From: Bacteriovorax sp.
GTDB taxonomy: Bacteria > Bdellovibrionota > Bacteriovoracia > Bacteriovoracales > Bacteriovoracaceae
Reading direction: 5' to 3'
Length of the DNA stretch: 64,000 nucleotides
Assembly: GCA_018060625.1 (NCBI GenBank)
Contig: JAGOVS010000003.1
Coordinates: 1-64,000, forward strand
Shown: one piece after another, positions 8,192 through 16,643 of the stretch
How the letters are laid out: each line of letters starts with the position of its first letter
Position numbering within the stretch: position 1 is the stretch's first letter
Position numbers and translations under genes: made by a program
Notes under the pieces: model-generated
Databases searched by the model: none
What the model saw: only the letters and a program-made list of their open reading frames with translations
What the model was told of the DNA's origin: nothing

Positions 8192-8234
8192 CCAATTTGT
8201 GTCGCAATTGCGACACAAATTGGTTGATGGCACC
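8181..8234. repeat. Perfect 54-bp palindrome
   Basis: Positions 8181-8207 are the exact reverse complement of 8208-8234 with no spacer. The ends read GGTGCCATCAACC and GGTTGATGGCACC; the centre is GTCGCAATTGCGAC. It lies between bcp (-) and the methyltransferase gene (+), ending 17 nt before the latter's ATG. It shares GGTGYCA/TGRCACC ends with the palindrome at 51751-51799. Candidates are a REP-like mobile palindrome, an operator, or a cruciform or terminator-like element; there is no U-run on either side. Confidence 0.9.
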
Positions 8235-8250
8235 CTTCGAGGAAGTAAAA

Positions 8251-8949
8251 ATGAATGGTGTGTTGACATTGATACCGACGCCTCTTTCTGAAGATGGGGT
8301 TCTTGAGCCAGTGGCCTTTGGGATTTTGGAAAAGGCGGCAACGCTTCATAGGGAAACTTCAGTTTTCGTGATTGAGGACTTAAGACCAGGGCGCAGGCGA
8401 TGGTTGCAATTTAAATTACCTCGAGTCGTGGTGGATGAATTTGTCTTGTATAACGAGCATACTGCAGCAAATGTTTCTAAGGACCTTGTTTTGGAATTGA
8501 AGTCGGGAAAAAATGTGTTTTTAATGAGTGATGGGGGACTTCCTGCTTTTTATGACCCGGGAATTGAGTTAGTGAGAATGTGTCACCAGCAGCAAATTCG
8601 TGTGACTTCTACTCCTTTTTGCAACTCTGTCGTATTAGCTTTAGCTCTGTCTGGTTTCTCTCATAAAAAATTTTGGTTTGAAGGATTTTTGCCTCTGGAA
8701 AATACTGAGCGCTTAGCTGTGCTTAAAAAGGCCATTGGGGCAAAGCATACAAGTATTATGATGGACACACCTTACAGGTTAAAGCGCGTTTTAGAAGAAC
8801 TGAGTGAAGTGGGAGTGGGTTCAAAAAAGATATTTGTCGCTCTTGATCTCAATAATCAGAGCGAAGAGCTCCTCTTGGGAAGTCCCACAGAGCTTTTAGG
8901 GCGCATAAAGGAGTTCAAAAGAGAGTTTATCCTGATTGTTTCCGAGTAA
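8251..8949 (+). CDS. RsmI-like SAM-dependent methyltransferase (tetrapyrrole methylase fold)
   Basis: 232 residues from ATG 8251, chosen because GAGGAAG precedes it; a longer frame from 8182 would translate through the palindrome. It begins LTLIPTPLS and contains MSDGGLPAFYDPGIELVRMC (about 92-111) and the CNSVVLALALSG / FEGFLP motifs, matching the RsmI/YraL-like branch with the SAM pocket at GLPAFYDPG. RsmI methylates C1402 of 16S rRNA, but this shorter form belongs to a paralogous set of unproven substrate also found in Bacteroidetes. It is first in the operon with the mevalonate genes, 41 nt before fni. Confidence 0.7.
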   Translation: MNGVLTLIPTPLSEDGVLEPVAFGILEKAATLHRETSVFVIEDLRPGRRRWLQFKLPRVVVDEFVLYNEHTAANVSKDLVLELKSGKNVFLMSDGGLPAFYDPGIELVRMCHQQQIRVTSTPFCNSVVLALALSGFSHKKFWFEGFLPLENTERLAVLKKAIGAKHTSIMMDTPYRLKRVLEELSEVGVGSKKIFVALDLNNQSEELLLGSPTELLGRIKEFKREFILIVSE

Positions 8950-8990
8950 ATACAGATACTTGGTTCGTTAAAAAGACATGACGGCCCACT

Positions 8991-10058
8991 GTGTTCATGA
9001 TAATAAAGTCATCTATGCAAGACATTTCACAAGAGCACAGGAAAAAAGATCATATCGATCTGGCACGAAAGGCCCAGACGAGTCGAGTTTTAGTTGATAA
9101 TCGCTTTTTTTATGAACCTCTGATGTCGGCCCACCCAACAGACGATTGTGATATTGGGACTTCTTTTCTTGGCAAAAAACTTAAGGCCCCCTTTTGGGTT
9201 TCAAGTATGACCGGAGGAGTGGGCGAGGCCCGACATATCAATCAAAATTTAGCACGAGTCGCTCGAGAATTTGGATTGGGAATGGGGTTGGGTTCTTGTC
9301 GGGTTTTATTAGACGATCAGATAGATGATCAAAAAAAGAAAATGTATTTTGAAGATTTTAATCTTCGTCCCATTATTGGAGCTGATTTACCCTTGTTCGC
9401 CAATTTGGGAATTGCCCAGGTAGAGGCCCTTTTATTTTCAGGTGATTGGCAAAAAATAACAGATCTGCTGGGCGCACTTGAAGCAGATGGAATAATCGTT
9501 CATATTAATCCACTTCAGGAGTGGTTTCAGCCCGAAGGAGATCGTTTCAAGTATTCGCCAATAGAGACTCTAAGCCTGCTTTGCTCGAAGATTTCGACAA
9601 AAATAATCGTTAAAGAAGTTGGCCAAGGAATGGGGCCCCGTAGTCTTAAGGCCTTGCTTGATTTACCAATTGCGGCCCTTGAGCTTGCGGCCTTTGGGGG
9701 AACAAATTTTGCTCGTCTAGAGCAAATGAGAAATCCCTCTCAAGCAAGCTGGATGCAATCCCTTAGTCTCATCGGTCACACCGCACCTGAAATGATTCAA
9801 TTTTTAAATGACCTTTTAGAAAAAAATCCTAGTTATAAACAAAAAGAAATCATTATTTCAGGTGGCATTGAAAATGCTCTCGATGGTTTTAACTTAATGC
9901 AAAAATGTCATTACTCTTCTGTCATAGGACAGGCAAAAAACTTTTTAGCTCATGCTGAAAACTATGATGATCTTATGCACTTTGTTCGCTCAGAGATCGC
10001 AGGTTTTAAAATTGCAAAAACATATTTAGAGATAAAAACTCAGGAGTGCAGAGAGTGA
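8991..10058 (+). CDS. fni: Type 2 isopentenyl-diphosphate delta-isomerase
   Basis: 355 residues. It interconverts IPP and DMAPP using FMN and NADPH in the cytosol. Diagnostic segments are RKKDHIDLA near the N-terminus, WVSSMTGG (about 65-72), IIVKEVGQGM, AAFGGTNFARLE and ISGGIENALD, all flavin- or substrate-binding loops of the family. Length is normal. The start is uncertain: the frame opens at GTG 8991, with ATGs at 8997 and 9015; none has a clear ribosome-binding site. It overlaps mvaA by 4 nt, so the two are coupled. Type 1 IDI is unrelated, so the assignment is firm. Confidence 0.9.
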   Translation: MFMIIKSSMQDISQEHRKKDHIDLARKAQTSRVLVDNRFFYEPLMSAHPTDDCDIGTSFLGKKLKAPFWVSSMTGGVGEARHINQNLARVAREFGLGMGLGSCRVLLDDQIDDQKKKMYFEDFNLRPIIGADLPLFANLGIAQVEALLFSGDWQKITDLLGALEADGIIVHINPLQEWFQPEGDRFKYSPIETLSLLCSKISTKIIVKEVGQGMGPRSLKALLDLPIAALELAAFGGTNFARLEQMRNPSQASWMQSLSLIGHTAPEMIQFLNDLLEKNPSYKQKEIIISGGIENALDGFNLMQKCHYSSVIGQAKNFLAHAENYDDLMHFVRSEIAGFKIAKTYLEIKTQECRE

Positions 10059-11380
10059 CAACGCCAATGAACGGATTTTCTAAACTCACCAAGTTTGAAA
10101 AAATTGACCTTGTTGTGAAAAATTATTTTTCTGATTCCGAAGCTGCTCGCTTGCAGTTTAAAAAATATTGGCATGATGATGAAAGTATTCAGAAGACATT
10201 GGATGAGTTTAGCGAAAATACCCTGACAAATTTTCTTTTTCCCTTAGGGGTTGTACCTAATCTTTTAATGAATGGAAAACTTCTGTGTGTCCCAATGGTC
10301 ATTGAAGAGAGCTCTGTTGTTGCCGCTTCTGCACGTTCGGCCAATTTTTGGTTAAGTCGTGGAGGCTTTAAGGCGCAGGTTATTTCGACTATTAAAACAG
10401 GGCAAGTGCATTTTATTTGGCATGGAAAGACGTCGACCTTAGAGCGTTATTTTTCTTCTATTAAGGAAGAGCTCATACAAGAGACAAGCATTTTGACAGA
10501 GAATATGCAAAAGCGCGGAGGAGGAATGCTCTCGCTTGCGCTCATAGATAGAACGGCCGATGAGCCTGGTTACTATCAGCTCTATGCTGAGTTTGAGACA
10601 TGTGATGCCATGGGGGCCAATTTTATTAATTCTGTTTTAGAAGTTATTGCAAAAACTTTTAAAGATAAGGTGTCCCAAGCAGGATGCTTTAGTGCAGAAG
10701 AGAAAAATGTCCAAATCATTATGGCCATTTTGTCTAATTACACACCTGAGTGTTTAGTGCGTGCAAGTGTTGAGTGTCCAATTGCAGACTTGGCCGACAA
10801 TAGTCTGGGAATGTCCGCCCAAGAGTTTGCCGAAAAATTTGCTCAAGCGATTCGAATTTCTAAGATCGATGTGACCCGCGCCACCACTCACAATAAAGGG
10901 ATTTTTAATGGGATTGATGCCGTGGTTGTGGCCACAGGAAATGACTATCGCGCTGTCGAAGCTTGTGGCCATGCCTATGCGGCCCGAGATGGTGTTTATA
11001 GAGGATTAAGTGATGTTGATTTGGCCCGTGATCATTTTAAAATGACTCTCGAAATTCCTCTGTCCGTAGGTACAGTTGGAGGATTGACTTCATTGCATCC
11101 TCTTTCGAGATTATCTCTTGATATGCTTGGGCGACCGAACGCCAAAGAGTTGATGGAAATCATTGCCTGTGTAGGACTGGCCCAAAATTTTGCGGCCGTA
11201 CGATCTCTGGTGACGAGTGGTATTCAAAAAGGACATATGAAAATGCATTTAATGAATATCCTGAATCATCTCGAGGCCGATGAAGTTGAGCGGGCGGCCG
11301 CCAAAACGCATTTTGAAAATGAAATCATCTCTTTTAAATCAGTCAGGGAATTTATTTCACAACTTAGGAATTATGTTTAA
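10055..11380 (+). CDS. mvaA: Hydroxymethylglutaryl-CoA reductase, class II-like
   Basis: 441 residues from GTG 10055, which lies 8 nt after GGAG and overlaps the fni stop as GTGA; an upstream GTG at 10046 and ATG 10067 are alternatives. It reduces HMG-CoA to mevalonate. Family motifs: VPMVIEESSVVAAS with the catalytic Glu, DAMGANFINS, THNKGIFNGIDAV with the catalytic Lys, GTVGGLTSLHP and a C-terminal HMKMHL with the catalytic His. The class II pattern, without membrane segments, suggests a soluble enzyme. Its TAA overlaps the next ATG (TAATG). Confidence 0.92.
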   Translation: MTTPMNGFSKLTKFEKIDLVVKNYFSDSEAARLQFKKYWHDDESIQKTLDEFSENTLTNFLFPLGVVPNLLMNGKLLCVPMVIEESSVVAASARSANFWLSRGGFKAQVISTIKTGQVHFIWHGKTSTLERYFSSIKEELIQETSILTENMQKRGGGMLSLALIDRTADEPGYYQLYAEFETCDAMGANFINSVLEVIAKTFKDKVSQAGCFSAEEKNVQIIMAILSNYTPECLVRASVECPIADLADNSLGMSAQEFAEKFAQAIRISKIDVTRATTHNKGIFNGIDAVVVATGNDYRAVEACGHAYAARDGVYRGLSDVDLARDHFKMTLEIPLSVGTVGGLTSLHPLSRLSLDMLGRPNAKELMEIIACVGLAQNFAAVRSLVTSGIQKGHMKMHLMNILNHLEADEVERAAAKTHFENEIISFKSVREFISQLRNYV

Positions 11381-12423
11381 TGAATGAGTTTAATTTAAAT
11401 CAGATTAATAGTGAGCTTAAGAAATTACCACCAGAGAAGAATCAATATTTTTTTGGCCATGGAAAATTACTTCTTTCTGGCGAGTATTTTGTTCTCGATG
11501 GGGCCCTCTCCTTGGCCCTTCCGACCAAAGTAGGGCAATCACTTTCGGTTAAATATTCAGCTTCTTTTTCACCAACACTTAGTTGGAAGTCGTATGATGT
11601 GCATGGGAATTGCTGGTTTGATAGCAAGTTTGAATTTTGGCATTTTAAATGTCTGGATGAGTCTCCGAGCGAAGAGGCCCTCTTTCTTCAAAAAATTCTT
11701 GGTCAAGTTCGCAAACAAAATTCTCATTTTCTGCGCGATGATGTCGATGTAAAAGTTGAAACGCGCTTAGGTTTTCCACTGGACTGGGGCCTAGGAAGCA
11801 GTTCATCTTTGATATATAATATTGCTCAATGGGCCTATATTTCTCCATTCGAGCTGTTGTTTAAAACCCATGGAGGATCGGGGTATGATATTGCCTGTGC
11901 ACAGTCTGATGGGCCAATTGCCTATAAGAAAATGACGACTGGTCCGCATTGGTCACCCATTTATTTTTATCCAAGTTTTCGGGAGAATCTTTATTTTGTT
12001 TATCTTGGAAAAAAGCAAAATTCTCGCGAGGCCATAAAAGATTATACAAAAAAACGCCCCTTCTCTCAAAATCTCACTGCTAAAATTACAGAATTAACTC
12101 AAGACTTTCTAAGCTCCCAAACACTGAAACAGTTTCAAAGCGCCATGACAACTCATGAGCAAGTTGTGGCCGAAGCTTTAGGCATGACTCCTGTGAAGGA
12201 GAAGTTTTTTTCAGATTTCGAGGGGGCCATAAAATCACTTGGTGCATGGGGGGGAGATTTCGCCATGGTGGCCAGTGAGCAGAGTTTTTCACAAGTAAAA
12301 AACTATTTTTCGCAAAAGGGATTAGAGGTCGTTTATCGTTATGACGATTTGATATCTGCACCAATAGAGGTTACTTCTAAAGACTCAATTAAAATGGGAT
12401 TTTCCAACCACCTTATCCATTAA
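11380..12423 (+). CDS. GYDIA-family GHMP kinase, likely phosphomevalonate kinase
   Basis: 347 residues. GHMP-kinase features: FFGHGKLLLSGEYFVLDGA (24-42), the ATP loop WGLGSSSS (136-143) and GSGYDIACA (166-174), the signature of the so-called GYDIA family. Homologues sit in mevalonate clusters of Bacteroidetes alongside MvaD and mevalonate kinase. The other operon members cover HMG-CoA reductase, mevalonate kinase, the decarboxylase and the isomerase, so the missing phosphomevalonate kinase step is the obvious role; this is context inference. The ATG overlaps the mvaA stop, and mvaD follows after 4 nt. Confidence 0.75.
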   Translation: MNEFNLNQINSELKKLPPEKNQYFFGHGKLLLSGEYFVLDGALSLALPTKVGQSLSVKYSASFSPTLSWKSYDVHGNCWFDSKFEFWHFKCLDESPSEEALFLQKILGQVRKQNSHFLRDDVDVKVETRLGFPLDWGLGSSSSLIYNIAQWAYISPFELLFKTHGGSGYDIACAQSDGPIAYKKMTTGPHWSPIYFYPSFRENLYFVYLGKKQNSREAIKDYTKKRPFSQNLTAKITELTQDFLSSQTLKQFQSAMTTHEQVVAEALGMTPVKEKFFSDFEGAIKSLGAWGGDFAMVASEQSFSQVKNYFSQKGLEVVYRYDDLISAPIEVTSKDSIKMGFSNHLIH

Positions 12424-12427
12424 TCTT

Positions 12428-13468
12428 ATGAATTCAAAATTAATTAAAAAAGTCCAATGGAGTGCTCCTTCAAATATTGCCTTAGTTAAGTATTGGGGAA
12501 AATGGGGAGAGCAATTACCTCAAAATCCCTCTCTTAGTTTTACCCTTAAGCACTCTCTGACGACGATGTCTATTGAGGTTTACGATTTGGGGGCCGGTGA
12601 AATTGAATTTATTTTTGAAGGTAAATTACATTCTCAATTTCAAGGAAAAATTAAAAAGTTCACAGAGAGTATAGAAGAGAGATTTCCCTGGCTCAAAAAT
12701 CATCGTTTTAAAATTGAATCAAGCAATACATTTCCACACTCTTCTGGGATTGCTTCTTCTGCTTCTTCTATGAGTGCCCTTTGCCTTTGTTTACTCTCAA
12801 TTGATGAAGAGATAACTGGACGAGTTCTTGAAGGTGACGTTTTTTTACAAGAGGCATCCCAACTTGCTCGTCTTGCCTCAGGTTCCGCAAGCCGTTCTGT
12901 TTATAAAACAATGGCATCGTGGGGTGAGAGTTCGGCCATTTTACAAAGTTCAAATCTATATGCGAGTCCTTTTGAAGGGCTTCATCCCATTTTTCAGGAT
13001 TATTGTGACAGTATACTTATCGTTGATGATAAAGAAAAATCAGTTTCAAGTAGAGCTGGACACTCCTTGATGGAGAATCATCCCTTTAGACAGGTTCGTT
13101 TTGAAGTTGCTAGAGAAAATATGGGCCACTTAGTGAACGCCCTTAAAAGCGGGGAGCTCAATGACTTTATTCGAATCGTCGAAGAAGAGGCGTTAACTCT
13201 TCATGCTTTAATGATGACTTCACGTCCTTCTTATATTCTTTTGCGTCCAGAGAGTCTTTTTCTGATGAATGAAATAAAATTATTTAGAGAAAAAGAACAA
13301 ATTCCTGCTTGCTTTACCATTGATGCTGGCCCTAATATTCATCTCCTTTACCCAAAAGCACATGCTGGTATTATCCGCCATTGGATTGAGACAACACTTA
13401 CTCAATCGATAATAGGGTTGAAGTGGATTCACGATGAGGTGGGAGCTGGTCCCATAAGATATAGATAA
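12428..13468 (+). CDS. mvaD: Diphosphomevalonate decarboxylase
   Basis: 346 residues. It converts mevalonate diphosphate plus ATP to IPP. Motifs: SNIALVKYWGK (15-25), HSSGIASSASS as the phosphate-binding loop (104-114), LARLASGSASRS (about 147-158) and FTIDAGPN (about 296-303), whose Asp is the usual catalytic residue position of the GHMP fold in this family. Length is normal (about 330-345). Spacing of 4 nt on both sides places it firmly in the operon. Confidence 0.93.
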   Translation: MNSKLIKKVQWSAPSNIALVKYWGKWGEQLPQNPSLSFTLKHSLTTMSIEVYDLGAGEIEFIFEGKLHSQFQGKIKKFTESIEERFPWLKNHRFKIESSNTFPHSSGIASSASSMSALCLCLLSIDEEITGRVLEGDVFLQEASQLARLASGSASRSVYKTMASWGESSAILQSSNLYASPFEGLHPIFQDYCDSILIVDDKEKSVSSRAGHSLMENHPFRQVRFEVARENMGHLVNALKSGELNDFIRIVEEEALTLHALMMTSRPSYILLRPESLFLMNEIKLFREKEQIPACFTIDAGPNIHLLYPKAHAGIIRHWIETTLTQSIIGLKWIHDEVGAGPIRYR

Positions 13469-13472
13469 ACTG

Positions 13473-14393
13473 ATGATTGATAAAAATGCCGAAAAAAAAT
13501 TTTACTCTAAAATAATTCTCTTTGGTGAATACAGCGTTATACAAAACTCTAAGGCCCTTCTCATTCCTTATTCTCTTTTTGAAGGAAAGTTAACCTTTAG
13601 ACGAGATAATACGACAACTATTGACCCTGAGTTAAAGGCCTTCTCTCTTTATTTACGTCAACTCATAGATACGAATCAATTGATTTTTCAATTTGATCAT
13701 ACGTCATTTGATTTTGATATTTCCCAAGGTTTGTTTTTTGATTCGACAATCCCTCAAGGATACGGAGTAGGTAGTTCCGGGGCCCTGGTGGCCGCGATTT
13801 ATGATCGTTATGAGCAAGAAGGACTCGAGCGGGAAAATATTCTTCGATTAAAAAATATTTTTTCACAAATGGAGTCTCATTTTCATGGCGCGAGCTCTGG
13901 AGTTGATCCTTTGATTAGTTATCTTAACTCACCAATACTGATCCAAGGAAAAAGTGAATTAGGGACTGTATCCATTCCTCAGTTTACCAAGGGAGTAGGT
14001 GGGCTATTTCTTTTAAATACCAAACGCTCAAGAAAGACAGAACCACTTGTGAATTTATTTTTAGAAAAATCTCGAAATGAACATTTTTATAATCTTTGTG
14101 AAGATGTATTGAAGCCAATTACAAATGATTGTATTGATAATTTTTTGAATGTGAATACAGATTTGCTCTTAAGGAATTTTAAGTTACTTTCTGCTTTTCA
14201 ACATGAGCACTTCTCGCCCATGATTCCTAAACTTTATAGAGATTTATGGAGTGAGGGCCTTGTGACAAATGATTATTCTCTCAAGTTGTGTGGGGCCGGC
14301 GGAGGCGGATTTCTTATGGGAATAACGAGTGATTTCCAAAAAGTAAAACGCGTTCTAGCGGCCCATGAGTTGAGAATGCTAATTAGTTTTTAG
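13473..14393 (+). CDS. mvk: Mevalonate kinase
   Basis: 306 residues, ATG 13473, 4 nt after mvaD. It phosphorylates mevalonate. Motifs: IILFGEYSVI (14-23), IPQGYGVGSSGA (93-104), the GHMP ATP loop, HGASSGVD (138-145), equivalent to HGxPSGxD of mevalonate kinases and carrying the catalytic Asp, and CGAGGGGF near the C-terminus. It closes the mevalonate operon. The 3' end overlaps the convergent crotonase gene by 11 nt, with no space for a terminator hairpin downstream of the stop. Confidence 0.88.
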   Translation: MIDKNAEKKFYSKIILFGEYSVIQNSKALLIPYSLFEGKLTFRRDNTTTIDPELKAFSLYLRQLIDTNQLIFQFDHTSFDFDISQGLFFDSTIPQGYGVGSSGALVAAIYDRYEQEGLERENILRLKNIFSQMESHFHGASSGVDPLISYLNSPILIQGKSELGTVSIPQFTKGVGGLFLLNTKRSRKTEPLVNLFLEKSRNEHFYNLCEDVLKPITNDCIDNFLNVNTDLLLRNFKLLSAFQHEHFSPMIPKLYRDLWSEGLVTNDYSLKLCGAGGGGFLMGITSDFQKVKRVLAAHELRMLISF

Positions 14394-15180
14394 TTTCGTG
14401 ATTCAGATTTATACCTTTAAATTCAGCAACACTCATAAAACCACTTTCTTTGGTATAATCTTTTGAGTTAACGACAGCATTAAAGAGGTTTTTTTCAAGT
14501 TCTAATTCTTCCACATTTTTAGGTCGATGAATATCGAGCAACCCTCTCTTTGCCTGTATGCGTGCAATAGGGGCCTGATTAAAGATGTTGGCCATAATTG
14601 TACTGGCCTCTAAATCATATTCGCAATGGCCTCCAAGGGCATGAAGACTTTCTTTTTGGAACTCTCTTCCCGATAATAAAAGAGAGCGTAAAACATTTTG
14701 ATTAAGATAAGAGCGTAGGAAAGAAAAGAGCCCGCATGTTGGAGTGAGGCCCAAGGAGAGATGATTTAAGCAATAAATGGCGTCACTTTTAGCGATTCTG
14801 ATATCGGCGGCCAAAGCTAGTTCGAGACCAACTCCACGAGTGCCTTTTTTCATATCAACCACAACCGTTTGTGGTAAGCACATAAGTGATTGGGCGATGG
14901 TACTTAATTTTTGAAAGAGATTTTTTAATTCATCTTCGGAAAGAAGGCGTAATTCTGTTACATCAAAGCCTTGAATAAATTCTTCACCAAAGCTAGTGAT
15001 AGAAAGGCCTTGAACTTCAGTATGGGCCGCAAGCCAAGTAAGAATAGACTCAAGTTCATTTAAAGTGTGAGCATTCAGATAATTTTTTCTAAATTTTATT
15101 TCCAAGGATTTTGTAGGGATTAAAAGTGTAGAAGTAAAAGTATCGTAGCTAAAAACGGGAACTCGAGTGAGTGCTTTCAT
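14383..15180 (-). CDS. Crotonase-superfamily (enoyl-CoA hydratase/isomerase-like) protein
   Basis: 265 residues, ATG 15180 after AAGGAAG. The crotonase core is clear: FIQGFDV (68-74), an oxyanion-hole loop, and GTRGVGLELALAADIRIA (113-130). The Glu equivalent to rat hydratase Glu144 is kept (Glu120), but the second catalytic Glu position is His140 (CLNHLSLGLTP). A standard hydratase reaction is therefore unlikely; isomerase, hydrolase or decarboxylase chemistry is possible. The N-terminal 60 residues are poorly conserved-looking. It follows trxB at 126 nt on the same strand and overlaps mvk convergently. Confidence 0.65.
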   Translation of the reverse strand: MKALTRVPVFSYDTFTSTLLIPTKSLEIKFRKNYLNAHTLNELESILTWLAAHTEVQGLSITSFGEEFIQGFDVTELRLLSEDELKNLFQKLSTIAQSLMCLPQTVVVDMKKGTRGVGLELALAADIRIAKSDAIYCLNHLSLGLTPTCGLFSFLRSYLNQNVLRSLLLSGREFQKESLHALGGHCEYDLEASTIMANIFNQAPIARIQAKRGLLDIHRPKNVEELELEKNLFNAVVNSKDYTKESGFMSVAEFKGINLNHETKN

Positions 15181-15306
15181 TAAACCTTCCTTGGTAATTG
15201 AACACTTAAAATAACAGGGAGGAATCCTTTCTTCCCTTAGGACTATTGTTTCAATATTTAAAAATGACTGTCAAGCTTCGTAGTAAAGAAAAACTGAATA
15301 CTCAGA

Positions 15307-16254
15307 CTAAAGAGCTGATTTTTTATCGTGACAATCTTCCAGAAACCGTTCGGCCCTGATTGCCGCCTGACAACCAGATCCTGCCGCCGAAATGGCCTGA
15401 CGATAATAAGGGTCTTGAACATCACCGCAAGCAAAGACGCCGGCCACACTGGTATCAGGGTGAGATCCTTGGGTTTTGATATAGCCATGGTCGTCCAAGG
15501 CAAGTTGGCCTTTAAGGAATTTCGTATTGGGTTCATGGCCGATGCCTAAAAAGAAACCATCTGTAATGCGCTTAGAAATTTCGTTTGTTTGATTGTTTTT
15601 AACAACAAGTCCTGTAACACCGGTTTCATTAAAAAGGATCTCTTGAACTTCTGTGTTCCAGACAACTTCGATTTTAGGATTATTAAACGTCCTCTCTTGC
15701 ATCGGTTTACTGGCCCTAAAGCTCTCTTTTCTATGCACTAAATAAACTTTCTCTGCAAAGCGAGTCAGAAAATTGGCCTCTTCAAGGGCCGTGTCTCCTC
15801 CACCAACGACATGGACAACTCTGTTGCGATAGAAGAAGCCATCGCAAGTTGCACAGGCGGAAACGCCCTTGCCAATAAGTTGCATTTCGTTTGCAAGCCC
15901 CAAGTATTTAGCTGATGCCCCTGTCGAGATGATGAGGGTTTCGGCCAAAAATTCTTGACCATTTTCACATTTAACATGGAATGGACGCTTACTTAAATCG
16001 ACATCAGTAACTTTTGTCGATAGAAATTCAGTTCCAAAACGCTTCACTTGCGCTTGCATTTTGCTCATGAGCTCTGGGCCCATAATACCTTCTGGGAATC
16101 CAGGGAAGTTTTCAACATCGGTGGTTGTTGTTAATTGTCCGCCAGGCTCATGTCCCTCTATTACAATAGGGTTTAGTCCTGCTCTTGAAGTATAAAGGGC
16201 CGCAGTGTAGCCTGCTGGTCCTGAACCAATAATGATAACTTGTTTAGTTTCCAT
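15307..16254 (-). CDS. trxB: Thioredoxin reductase
   Basis: 315 residues, full length. FAD site GSGPAG (11-16), redox pair CATC (134-137) in the VSACATCDGFF context, NADPH site GGGDTA (151-156) and the C-terminal FAD motif GVFACGDVQD. It reduces thioredoxin with NADPH in the cytosol and could ultimately feed peroxiredoxins such as the exported Bcp nearby only through a membrane relay. It lies 43 nt downstream of a small minus-strand gene, probably the same transcript. Confidence 0.96.
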   Translation of the reverse strand: METKQVIIIGSGPAGYTAALYTSRAGLNPIVIEGHEPGGQLTTTTDVENFPGFPEGIMGPELMSKMQAQVKRFGTEFLSTKVTDVDLSKRPFHVKCENGQEFLAETLIISTGASAKYLGLANEMQLIGKGVSACATCDGFFYRNRVVHVVGGGDTALEEANFLTRFAEKVYLVHRKESFRASKPMQERTFNNPKIEVVWNTEVQEILFNETGVTGLVVKNNQTNEISKRITDGFFLGIGHEPNTKFLKGQLALDDHGYIKTQGSHPDTSVAGVFACGDVQDPYYRQAISAAGSGCQAAIRAERFLEDCHDKKSAL

Positions 16255-16297
16255 GGGTTGGTAAATCCTTGTGCTGAATTCAAGTTCGTAAATCGTT

Positions 16298-16522
16298 TTA
16301 CTCAGTTAATGCTTTAAAGGCAGCATCCTCTTCTTCTTTCATTTTGACTTTGACTTTGATTTCTGTTGGGCGATCGTCTTTTTCTGGGTGCATCTGGTAG
16401 TAGGCAGAAACCGTTGTTAATTCACCTGGGTTTTTAGCCTCATCTGTCGTCTTAAAAACTTCGCCAGTGATCGTGCACTCATATTTATAAATTTTCTTAA
16501 TCTTTTTCTTCATCATTTTCAT
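16298..16522 (-). CDS. Small charged protein of unknown function
   Basis: 74 residues, ATG 16522 behind AAAGGA. The N-terminus is very basic (MKMMKKKIKKIYKYE), followed by CTITGEVFKTTDEAKNPGEL and SAYYQMHPEKDDRP, then an acidic end. There is only one Cys, so a zinc ribbon is unlikely. The good ribosome-binding site and its position directly upstream of trxB argue that it is real. No family recognised. Confidence 0.6.
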   Translation of the reverse strand: MKMMKKKIKKIYKYECTITGEVFKTTDEAKNPGELTTVSAYYQMHPEKDDRPTEIKVKVKMKEEEDAAFKALTE

Positions 16523-16643
16523 TAAATGTCCTTTGGCCTTTGATAGGGAATAAATTACCCTTAGTTATAGAAAAATAATTGCACTGAAGCAAGGATTTCC
16601 CTCATCTGTGCAGAGCGTTTTAGCATGATAAACTAAAGAGACT

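Noticed and set aside
8153-8341. 62-codon minus-strand frame and the N-terminal extension of the methyltransferase from 8182
   Set aside because: Both read through the palindrome, which gives the same peptide from either strand. ATG 8251 has its own ribosome-binding site.
15258-15977. Minus and plus strand frames inside trxB
   Set aside because: They overlap the clearly conserved TrxB reading frame and show no own features.
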